Source of the DNA: an uncultured Anaerolineaceae bacterium
Lineage (GTDB): Bacteria; Chloroflexota; Anaerolineae; Anaerolineales; Anaerolineaceae
Assembly (NCBI GenBank): GCA_937894825.1
Contig: CALCQT010000403.1
Coordinates: 1-5,604 of the forward strand
Direction of reading: 5' to 3'
DNA: 5,604 nucleotides
Within the stretch, counting starts at the first letter, position 1; every line of letters begins with the position of its first letter. Position numbers and translations under genes: made by a program. Shown here one piece after another: positions 1 to 5,604 of this stretch. Below the pieces are notes generated by a model. It was given only the letters and a program-made list of their open reading frames with translations. It made no database searches and was not told the DNA's origin.

Positions 1-1034
1 TCATCGGGCAATTGTCCGCCTACCGATTGCGGATTTGCATCATACAGGACCTTTAAAAATCCGTCAGCAATATTTTTCATCGATTCGCCGCTGATAAAAA
101 CAATGTTGCATTCAGGGATAGCCTTTTGGGCAATTTCTGCCTTTGCGATAATGCCAAAATCGACGATCAGATTTGCTGCAGCTTCGGCATTCACCGGATC
201 AGTAACAAAATCAATTGAATTCTCGTACTCCGTGAGAAAACTGCGAAAGGCCTCGGGATGATTGTCAACAAATTCACGCTGCACGATAATTCCGCCAGTC
301 ACCATACCGCTGCCATCTTCGGCAGCTTTCGTCCATTCTTCATTCAAGTCCAGCGCCACCCGCAGCTCCTTATTCTGGACCAGGACAGTCGTGACAAAGG
401 GTTGCGGCAAAAGCGCGATTTCCGCCTGTCCGGCTGCCAGCAGCGTCGCCAATTCCGTATGTTCGGATTTGTAGACCATTTCTACCTGATCGGCCAATCC
501 ATTTTGCGCCAACAAATACTGGAAAGAGAATTCGGGAACCGCACCTTTCCCCGTCGCAAAGACCGTTTTTCCTTTCAGGTCTGAAAAAGCATGGATGGTG
601 TCGCCTTTTTCGACGATGTAGAGGACACCCATTGTGTTCAGGGCAGCCAGACTGACTTTTCCGCCGGTCTTGTTATACAATGTCGCGGCCAGATTAATGG
701 GAACTGCTGCTATGTCAAATTCGCCCTGGATAATTCGTCCGGTCAATTCATCAGGCGCTCCGGCCAGCGTAAATTCATACGAATTCCCTGTTTCATGATT
801 CGCCGACTCGTCCATCAACTTCACCATGCCCATGGCCGTTGGCCCTTTGAGCGCTGCAATCCGGATCGGCCGGTCCAACTCGGCGGATCCATCAGCAGGT
901 GCAATTACATCCATCGTTTCCGCAGTCACAGAACCCGATTGCGGTCCATCCTGAGCCATAGCCAACGGCACACCACCAACAAACAGAGAAACCAGCATGA
1001 TGGCAGTAAACAATATAAACACTGTTTTTTTCAT
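1..1034 (-). CDS. ABC transporter substrate-binding protein (NMT1/SsuA/TauA-like), C-terminus cut by window edge
   Basis: Reading the minus strand from ATG at 1034-1032 gives 344 residues with no stop before the window edge. The start has GGAGG (1045-1041) six bases upstream. Residues 1-27 are a classic signal peptide: MKKT, a hydrophobic stretch, then AMA before Q28, a type I cleavage site. There is no lipobox; the only cysteine is C309. A loose Ala/Ser/Asp/Gly-rich linker (about 28-54) precedes a periplasmic-binding type II fold. Visible family signs are RIAALKGPTAMGMVKLMD (58-74), GEFDIAAVP (104-112), SDLKGKTVFATGKG (151-164), AGQAEIALLPQPFV (201-214) and an ending GGQLPD. The protein should capture a small solute outside the membrane for an ABC importer. 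Permease and ATPase genes would lie to the left, outside the window. Relatives bind sulfonates, nitrate, taurine or thiamine precursors, but the ligand cannot be read from sequence. It is transcribed divergently from the hydrogenase. Only a few residues are probably missing. The family call is firm; the substrate is unknown. Confidence 0.9.
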   Translation of the reverse strand, partial: MKKTVFILFTAIMLVSLFVGGVPLAMAQDGPQSGSVTAETMDVIAPADGSAELDRPIRIAALKGPTAMGMVKLMDESANHETGNSYEFTLAGAPDELTGRIIQGEFDIAAVPINLAATLYNKTGGKVSLAALNTMGVLYIVEKGDTIHAFSDLKGKTVFATGKGAVPEFSFQYLLAQNGLADQVEMVYKSEHTELATLLAAGQAEIALLPQPFVTTVLVQNKELRVALDLNEEWTKAAEDGSGMVTGGIIVQREFVDNHPEAFRSFLTEYENSIDFVTDPVNAEAAANLIVDFGIIAKAEIAQKAIPECNIVFISGESMKNIADGFLKVLYDANPQSVGGQLPD

Positions 1035-1263
1035 ATGCAACCTCCCGAACGCTGTTTCCGGTTATGCAAATAAAGATTGGATTTCAGATGAGCCATTCGA
1101 TTTGTATGCCCGCAAACAGCAGCAAGTATTGATTGTTTTATGGGTTTGATCAGCTTTCGTCACTGACAGGCAAGTTAAGGAAAACAAACCCGCATTTATT
1201 TTATCAGCACATTCCATATCATCCGGGATTTCGAGAGATCTGTGTCGTCAGACTGACCCTTAT

Positions 1264-1293
1264 TTCGAAACGTTTCACAGCAAATGGTATAAT
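1264..1293 (+). promoter_or_regulatory. Candidate extended -10 promoter for the hydrogenase gene
   Basis: A perfect TATAAT lies at 1288-1293, preceded by TGG (1285-1287), which makes an extended -10 of the TGnTATAAT type. The best -35 is weak: TTCGAA at 1264-1269, 18 bases upstream, matching three of six consensus positions. Extended -10 promoters often tolerate a poor -35. Transcription would begin near 1300 and leave a leader of about 137 bases. The weak -35 sits inside overlapping palindromes, which suggests a regulated promoter. A poorer second candidate is TTGTTG (1347-1352) with TAAAAT (1369-1374), spacing 16. Confidence 0.5.
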
Positions 1294-1339
1294 TATCGCG
1301 GTTAATCGGCGAAAATCCGCATTAACAAAGCGTAATTAT
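1289..1339. repeat. Long imperfect inverted repeat overlapping the -10 and start of the hydrogenase leader
   Basis: Base pairing by eye gives three nested arms: 1289-1295 with 1333-1339 (seven pairs), 1297-1299 with 1330-1332 (three pairs), and 1301-1306 with 1321-1326 (GTTAAT/ATTAAC, six pairs). The last arm is topped by CGG 1307-1309 with CCG 1317-1319. That makes 19 pairs with small bulges and a seven-base loop at 1310-1316. The inner arms fall at the predicted 5' end of the mRNA, while the outer arm includes part of TATAAT. It may be an operator, a 5' stabilising hairpin or both. No T-run follows directly, so it is not a standard terminator. Confidence 0.55.
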
Positions 1340-1436
1340 GTGAATTTTGTTGCAATGATGGCAAAGTCTAAAATTGTTTTACGGCATACCACATACCAGG
1401 AGAATTTTTTTTGTATATTTTTAGAAGGAGTTATTT

Positions 1437-2942
1437 ATGCGAGGCATTTATTCAACGCTGACAGATATCCGGCGAAAAGTTTTCAAAGAGGTTGCGCTTC
1501 TTGCCTATGAAGGCGGTGATTATAGTCGGACTGAAGAACTGCCTTACAAAATTATCCCCGGAGAAGTTGCAAATTATCGGGAATCTGTTTTTCTTGAACG
1601 CGCCATCGTTGGCGAACGTCTGCGTCTGGCAATCGGCCTGCCGTTGCGCCCTGCGGATGAACATGCGTTGATCAGTAACGGGATTATCGAAAGCGCTATT
1701 TCTGAAAAATATTATGATCCCCCGTTGATCAACATTATCAAATTCGCCTGTAACGCTTGTCCTGAGAAAAAAGTGGAAGTGACCAATATGTGTCAGGGGT
1801 GTCTGGCACATCCCTGTAAAGAAGTCTGCCCGAAAAACGCCGTCACAATGGTTCACGGCAAAGCAATCATTGATCAGGAGAAATGCATCCAATGCGGCCG
1901 CTGCGTGGAGGCCTGTGCCTATAACGCAATCAACCAGATGGAACGCCCCTGCGCAAAAGCTTGCGGCATGGACGCAATCACATCCGATTCATTGGGCCGT
2001 GCCATGATCAACCAGGATCGGTGTGTCTCTTGCGGGATGTGTCTGGTCAATTGTCCGTTCGGAGCAATCGCAGACAAGGGACAAATTTTCCAATTGATCC
2101 ACGCCATAAAAAGCGGCGTGAAGGTTATCGCCATCGTCGCCCCCGCGTTCGTCAGTCAGTTCGGTAATGATATGACACCCGAACGCTTAAAACCCGCCAT
2201 GCAACAGCTCGGCTTCAGCGACGTGTTCGAAGTTGCACTCGGGGCAGATCTCTGCACGATTGATGAAGCGCATGACTTTATGGAAAAAGTCCCGGAATCG
2301 CAGCCTTTTATGGGTACGTCCTGCTGTCCAGCCTGGCTGGAAATGGCGAAAAAGAATTTTCCCGAACTTTTGGGAAATATTTCCATGACGCTGACGCCGA
2401 TGGTATTCACTGCCCGCCTGATAAAAAAGGAACAACCGGATTGTAAAATTGCTTTTATCGGTCCTTGTACTGCGAAAAAACTGGAAGCCAGCCGTATGGA
2501 TATCCGCAGTGACGTTGATTTTGTGTTGACATTCGAAGAATTAATGGGGCTTTTCGAAGCCAAAGAAGTAAATTCGAAGACCATTGCTGAAGAAACGCCA
2601 TTGGCAGACGCTACTTCTGACGGCCGTGGATTCGCCAACGCCGGCGGAGTTGCGCGAGCCGTTGTCAACGTGATCACCAGGATCGATCCTGATCGCGAAG
2701 TGGATGTTGCCCATGCCGAAGGATTGCGCGAATGCCGAAAGATGCTGCAATTGGCCAAAGCGGGAAAATATAACGGTTATTTACTGGAAGGAATGGCTTG
2801 TCCGGGCGGCTGCGTGGGTGGCGCCGGAACATTGCAATCGGTGTCAAGAGCCACGGCTAACGTGAATAAATTTGCCGCCAAAGCCAAAGAAGACAACGCT
2901 CTCGACAGTAAATACAGCGAAAAATTAGATATATTGGACTAA
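1437..2942 (+). CDS. Monomeric [FeFe] hydrogenase, group B type
   Basis: This 501-residue cytoplasmic enzyme should interconvert protons plus electrons and H2, probably with ferredoxin as partner (inference). The ATG at 1437 has AGAAGGAG six bases upstream. Residues 1-100 are a family-specific N-terminal segment. An FeS region follows: C105xxC108, C119xxC122x4C127x3C131P, C150xxC153xxC156x3C160, C172x3C176 and C196xxC199xxC202x3C206P. These sixteen cysteines would suffice for up to four [4Fe-4S] clusters. The H-cluster domain shows TSCCPAW (294-300), GPCTAKKLE (342-350) and EGMACPGGCVGGAGT (451-465). By family analogy the H-cluster ligands are C297, C344, C455 and C459, and C296 is the proton-relay cysteine. 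GPC in place of MPC and GGAGT in place of GGGQP set it apart from group A enzymes and fit the group B1/B3 family. Maturases HydE, HydF and HydG are not in the window. It is first in a possible operon; the next gene starts 44 bases downstream. Confidence 0.95.
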   Translation: MRGIYSTLTDIRRKVFKEVALLAYEGGDYSRTEELPYKIIPGEVANYRESVFLERAIVGERLRLAIGLPLRPADEHALISNGIIESAISEKYYDPPLINIIKFACNACPEKKVEVTNMCQGCLAHPCKEVCPKNAVTMVHGKAIIDQEKCIQCGRCVEACAYNAINQMERPCAKACGMDAITSDSLGRAMINQDRCVSCGMCLVNCPFGAIADKGQIFQLIHAIKSGVKVIAIVAPAFVSQFGNDMTPERLKPAMQQLGFSDVFEVALGADLCTIDEAHDFMEKVPESQPFMGTSCCPAWLEMAKKNFPELLGNISMTLTPMVFTARLIKKEQPDCKIAFIGPCTAKKLEASRMDIRSDVDFVLTFEELMGLFEAKEVNSKTIAEETPLADATSDGRGFANAGGVARAVVNVITRIDPDREVDVAHAEGLRECRKMLQLAKAGKYNGYLLEGMACPGGCVGGAGTLQSVSRATANVNKFAAKAKEDNALDSKYSEKLDILD

Positions 2943-2971
2943 AGCCGGTTTTGACAAAATTGAAGTTACCT

Positions 2972-2977
2972 GAGGAG
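2972..2977 (+). promoter_or_regulatory. Ribosome binding site that sets the cinA-like start
   Basis: GAGGAG lies nine bases before ATG 2987. The frame is also open from a TTG at 2951, but that codon has no purine-rich site upstream. The family's conserved start, (M)xxAEIIAIGxELLLG, begins exactly at 2987, so the shorter form is preferred. Confidence 0.8.
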
Positions 2978-2986
2978 TATTGTATT

Positions 2987-4138
2987 ATGCCTTCTGCTGA
3001 AATTATTGCAATCGGTTCCGAACTATTGCTCGGGGAAACACAGGACACAAACACACAGTTTCTGTTGCGCACGCTGCGAGATCGCGGAATCAATGTTTTT
3101 CGCACCATGATCATCGGTGATAACGCGACGAAAATTGCGGCGGCGATCAAAGAGGGATTTTTACGCACCGACATCATTATTACGACCGGAGGTTTGGGCC
3201 CGACAGTGGATGATCCAACCCGGGAAGCGGCCGCGCTGGCTTTTGACACAAACCTGATCTTCGACGAGTCCCTTTGGGAGGACATTCAGATTTATTTCGG
3301 AAAAATGAAGCGTACAACCGGAGAAAACAATAAGCGTCAAGCCTATATCCCGGAAACCGCGTTGCCGATTCCGAACGAGGTGGGGACTGCGCCGGCTTTT
3401 TACATTTATCAGAACCAGAAACTGTTGGTTTCATTGCCCGGCGTACCGTATGAAATGAAACATATTGCGCTGAATCGTGTCGTTCCCTTATTACAGAAAC
3501 TGTATCCGGTCGATGAAACGATCGTTGTTCGCACCCTGCACTCTTATGGGCTCGGGGAGTCCGTCGTCGATGAATTGATCGGCGATTTGGAAACATCCGC
3601 CAATCCAACGCTGGGGCTTTCCGCAAAGGCAGGACAAATTGACCTGCGCATTACCGCGAAAGGTCCTTCTGTTGAAGAAGCCAACCGGCTGATCTCCGGC
3701 TTCGAAAAAACGATCCGCGAGCGCCTGGGGAAAAACATATTCGGCACTGAAGAGGACACTTTGCAAGTCGTCACGAACAAACTCCTGCGGGAGAACGCCA
3801 TCAGCCTCTCGATCCTCGAAGTCAACACCAGCCGCGGCTTTACAGCGTTAATCGCGCCGGAAGTGTTGCGCGAATCGCGCCATTTGCAAGCGCCGGAAGC
3901 GGATGAAAAAACTTCCGCGCTTATTGAGGATTTCTTTTCAAAGACAACGGATGGATTCGCGATCGTCTGTGAAAAGTGGAATGTTCCTGATAATCAATTC
4001 ATCAACATAAAAATTACCCTCAAAACGCCTGACAAACGGATCAAAATCGAAAGATGGTATAATGGGCTGACCTATTCTGAGAATCAATCTTTCCTGTTAG
4101 GCTTGGATACCATCCGGAAAGCTGTGATTGGGGTATAG
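2987..4138 (+). CDS. cinA: CinA-family protein with intact COG1058 domain and degenerate C-terminal amidohydrolase domain
   Basis: The 383-residue product starts at ATG 2987, with GAGGAG nine bases upstream. Residues 1 to about 165 are the MoCF-like COG1058 domain: AEIIAIGSELLLGETQDTNT (4-23), ITTGGLGPTVDDPTRE (65-80), ENNKRQA (113-119), GTAPAF (133-138) and LPGVPYEMK (150-158). A middle KH-like segment (about 180-255) includes the HSYGLGES and KAGQIDLRITAKG stretches. In characterised relatives the first domain is an ADP-ribose pyrophosphatase and the C-terminal domain (COG1546, PncC-like) deamidates nicotinamide mononucleotide. Here the C-terminal part (about 256-383) is roughly 30-40 residues shorter than usual. 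The expected AESCTGG catalytic motif reads LEVNTSRG (277-284), with valine where the serine should be, and the TGIAGPGGG loop is absent. I infer that the NMN deamidase activity is lost while the COG1058 activity may remain. The gene sits 44 bases after the hydrogenase and 52 before glgA. Confidence 0.88.
   Translation: MPSAEIIAIGSELLLGETQDTNTQFLLRTLRDRGINVFRTMIIGDNATKIAAAIKEGFLRTDIIITTGGLGPTVDDPTREAAALAFDTNLIFDESLWEDIQIYFGKMKRTTGENNKRQAYIPETALPIPNEVGTAPAFYIYQNQKLLVSLPGVPYEMKHIALNRVVPLLQKLYPVDETIVVRTLHSYGLGESVVDELIGDLETSANPTLGLSAKAGQIDLRITAKGPSVEEANRLISGFEKTIRERLGKNIFGTEEDTLQVVTNKLLRENAISLSILEVNTSRGFTALIAPEVLRESRHLQAPEADEKTSALIEDFFSKTTDGFAIVCEKWNVPDNQFINIKITLKTPDKRIKIERWYNGLTYSENQSFLLGLDTIRKAVIGV
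4055..4063 (+). promoter_or_regulatory. Possible intragenic extended -10 element upstream of glgA
   Basis: TGGTATAAT at 4055-4063 is identical to the extended -10 ahead of the hydrogenase (1285-1293). It lies about 130 bases before the glgA start, inside the degenerate 3' end of the cinA-like gene. There is no -35 at normal spacing; CTGACA at 4029-4034 is 23 bases away, which is too far. The bases also encode Trp-Tyr-Asn, so chance is possible. Confidence 0.25.
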
Positions 4139-4178
4139 CAACATTCAAGACCTGTTTACCAAAAAACTTGATATGGGT

Positions 4179-4184
4179 AAAGGA
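4179..4184 (+). promoter_or_regulatory. Ribosome binding site of the glycogen synthase gene
   Basis: AAAGGA lies six bases before ATG 4191. Another in-frame ATG at 4173 would add six residues (MGKGNC), but only A-rich sequence lies upstream of it with no purine core, so 4191 is preferred. The site partly overlaps the 3' arm of a short inverted repeat (TTTACC 4155-4160 with GGTAAA 4176-4181). Confidence 0.6.
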
Positions 4185-4190
4185 AACTGT

Positions 4191-5604
4191 ATGGACCAGA
4201 CATTGAAGGTTCTTTTTGTAATTTCTGAAGCCGAGCCATTAATCAAGGTCGGCGGACTGGGCGATGTCGGAGGAACATTACCGTTCGCATTACAGAAAAT
4301 TTCTGATCAGCATGAAGCAGGAACCAACCTCAAAATCAAGGTGGTAATTCCCTATCATGACCACATCAAACGGCAGGATTGGCCCACAGAGCACGTCATC
4401 AATTACAAAGTTCAAACCCGAGATGGGTTCTTGGACGCCTGGGTTTCAAAAGCAGGCAATACAGATGTTTCGATCTATTTAATTGACGGCGTTCCCATCA
4501 GGAATTCGGAAATATACAGCAGCGACACACAGATGGATGCGGAAAAATATGCGTTTTTCTCTTGTGCCGCGCTTGAGCTATGCCGGGCTATCAAATGGAC
4601 GCCGGATATTTTGCATGCACATGACTGGCACACAGCTTTCAGCGTTAAACGACTCACCCAGATTCGCTCTTTTGACCGGTTTTTCAAAACGACAAAATCT
4701 CTTTTCACAATCCATAACCTGCCATATTCCGGGGGGAACCATCCGGAAGTGCTTAACCGGTACGACCTCCTGCCCGCCTTCGATCCGGCGATCCCCGAAA
4801 CAATGCAATATCTGCCAATGGCTCTCGGGTTGGATGCCGCGGACCATGTCAGTACCGTATCACGCACCTATGCCAAAGAAATAAAAACCGATGAATTCGG
4901 GCATGGTTATCAGCTTTTTTTCAAAAAGCATGAAGATTCTCTGTCCGGAATCCTCAATGGATTACTGCCGGATCAATGGGATCCTGCAACGGACCAGACG
5001 CTGTATAAAAACTATTCTTCTGCAAATTTGTCGGATCGGATCCATAACAAACGCATGCTGCAACAGGAGCTGTGGCTTCCGCAAAAAGATGAAACACCAC
5101 TTTTTGTCATGATCGGCCGGATGACTTACCAGAAAGGATTCGATTTATGTATTCAGGGACTGCGCCTGATGAAGGATTTGGACTGGCAGCTGATCGTTTT
5201 AGGAACCGGAGAAGCGTCAATCCAGAATCTGTGTCTTGCCCTTGCGAATGAATTTCCGGATCGGGTTCGGGTAGCGTTGAAATATGATGGACTGCTCTCG
5301 AAACGGCTCTATGCCGGCGGAGATATGCTGCTGATGCCGTCGCGTTATGAACCGTGCGGAATTGCGCAAATGATCAGCATGTTGTTTGGCTGTATCCCGG
5401 TTGCTCATGCCACCGGTGGGCTGGTAGACACCATCAAGGATCCACTGGATCATCCGGATACCTATACCGGATTCCTCTTTCAGGAAGCGAGTGTTGACGC
5501 AGCCGAAGCTGCCATGCGCCGGGCTTTATTGAACTTTGAAGAAAAAGAATCATGGCGGGAGTCACAAAGAAGAGCTATGGCACAGGATTTTTCCTGGGAA
5601 AAAT
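4191..5604 (+). CDS. glgA: Glycogen/starch synthase, GT5 family, C-terminus cut by window edge
   Basis: From ATG 4191 the frame stays open for 471 residues to the window edge. The enzyme transfers glucose from ADP-glucose (possibly UDP-glucose) to the non-reducing end of an alpha-1,4-glucan in the cytoplasm, building storage glycogen. The N-terminal Rossmann domain shows KVLFVISEAEPLIKVGGLGDVGG (6-28), where K19 matches the KTGGL substrate lysine, plus LHAHDWHT (141-148), FTIHNLPYSG (172-181) and STVSRTYAKEI (221-231). The link region has GILNGLLPDQWDPATD (253-268). The C-terminal domain has IGRMTYQKGFDL (308-319, with R310 and K315), VLGTGE (336-341), PSRYEPCGIAQM (383-394, with likely catalytic E387) and ATGGLVDTI (407-415). 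All key motifs of the family are present, with no frameshift. At 471 residues and ending DFSWEK it is close to the usual length of about 480-500, so only a short tail is missing. It is probably co-transcribed with the two genes upstream. Confidence 0.93.
   Translation, partial: MDQTLKVLFVISEAEPLIKVGGLGDVGGTLPFALQKISDQHEAGTNLKIKVVIPYHDHIKRQDWPTEHVINYKVQTRDGFLDAWVSKAGNTDVSIYLIDGVPIRNSEIYSSDTQMDAEKYAFFSCAALELCRAIKWTPDILHAHDWHTAFSVKRLTQIRSFDRFFKTTKSLFTIHNLPYSGGNHPEVLNRYDLLPAFDPAIPETMQYLPMALGLDAADHVSTVSRTYAKEIKTDEFGHGYQLFFKKHEDSLSGILNGLLPDQWDPATDQTLYKNYSSANLSDRIHNKRMLQQELWLPQKDETPLFVMIGRMTYQKGFDLCIQGLRLMKDLDWQLIVLGTGEASIQNLCLALANEFPDRVRVALKYDGLLSKRLYAGGDMLLMPSRYEPCGIAQMISMLFGCIPVAHATGGLVDTIKDPLDHPDTYTGFLFQEASVDAAEAAMRRALLNFEEKESWRESQRRAMAQDFSWEK

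Larger units (their letters stand above)
1035..1436. other. Divergent intergenic regulatory region between SBP gene and hydrogenase
   Basis: These 402 bases separate two divergent genes and hold no convincing gene of their own. The right half carries the hydrogenase promoter candidate (1285-1293), two overlapping palindromes near its -35 (1263-1276), two CGTCA/CTGAC inverted repeats (1159-1167 and 1247-1257), a long imperfect inverted repeat (1289-1339), a tandem CATACCA pair (1385-1398), an eight-T tract (1405-1412) and the hydrogenase ribosome binding site (1423-1430). I found no good -35/-10 pair for the minus-strand gene. I also saw no tRNA or recognisable riboswitch; in particular no thiamine pyrophosphate element is visible ahead of the NMT1-like gene. 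Confidence 0.7.

Noticed and set aside
258..1073. Plus-strand open frames opposite the substrate-binding protein
   Set aside because: They are antisense shadows. The minus-strand frame has a signal peptide, a ribosome binding site and family motifs, while these have none.
1035..1200. Thiamine pyrophosphate or other riboswitch ahead of the NMT1-like gene
   Set aside because: Read on the minus strand, the leader lacks the conserved riboswitch core sequences I would expect.
1263..1326. Rex operator in the hydrogenase promoter
   Set aside because: TTTCACA and TTAACAA half-sites occur, but no matching half is found at the spacing Rex needs.
1401..1424. T-rich stretch before the hydrogenase as a terminator
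   Set aside because: No stable GC-rich stem directly precedes the T8 run, and it sits just before the ribosome binding site.
1133..1510. 125-codon plus-strand open frame across the intergenic region and into the hydrogenase start
   Set aside because: It overlaps the hydrogenase in another frame, has no good ribosome binding site, has no recognisable motif and runs through the promoter elements.
2156..2758. 200-codon minus-strand frame inside the hydrogenase
   Set aside because: It is antisense to the H-cluster domain, Ser/Ala-rich with no motif, and is explained by the coding strand.
4483..5112. Open frames on both strands inside glgA, which could suggest that glgA is broken
   Set aside because: The frame from 4191 is continuous to the window edge with all GT5 motifs in order, so there is no frameshift.

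Overview
The window looks like a piece of chromosome from an anaerobic, fermentative bacterium of moderate GC content. It holds four protein genes on ordinary bacterial signals, with strong GGAGG- or AGGAG-type ribosome binding sites and TATAAT-type -10 elements. A group B type [FeFe] hydrogenase points to strict anaerobiosis. The glycogen synthase and the unusual CinA would fit an Anaerolineae-like Chloroflexota or a clostridial Firmicute. This assignment is inference from protein flavour only, and no marker gene is present.

Layout: (1) Positions 1-1034, minus strand, hold a nearly complete secreted substrate-binding protein of an ABC transporter (NMT1/SsuA/TauA-like), cut at its C-terminus by the window edge. 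(2) Positions 1035-1436 are a 402-bp divergent intergenic region rich in small palindromes. It has an extended -10 promoter reading toward the hydrogenase, and a long imperfect inverted repeat begins inside that -10 box. (3) Positions 1437-2942, plus strand, encode a 501-residue monomeric [FeFe] hydrogenase with sixteen cysteines in its FeS region and all three H-cluster motifs. (4) Positions 2987-4138, plus strand, encode a CinA-family protein. Its N-terminal COG1058 domain is well kept, but its C-terminal amidohydrolase-like domain is shortened and has lost the catalytic motif. (5) Positions 4191-5604, plus strand, encode a GT5 glycogen/starch synthase that runs off the right edge and probably lacks only its last few residues.

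The three plus-strand genes are 44 and 52 bp apart with no convincing terminator between them, so they may be co-transcribed from the promoter near 1285-1293. A second TGGTATAAT extended -10 inside the end of the cinA-like gene could give glgA its own transcript. Together the genes touch H2/ferredoxin redox disposal, nicotinamide-nucleotide or ADP-ribose housekeeping and carbon storage. A functional link between them is plausible but not shown.

The points most worth a second look are the CinA with a dead amidohydrolase domain and the palindrome-rich hydrogenase promoter. I see no mobile element, CRISPR array, RNA gene or clear new multi-gene system.
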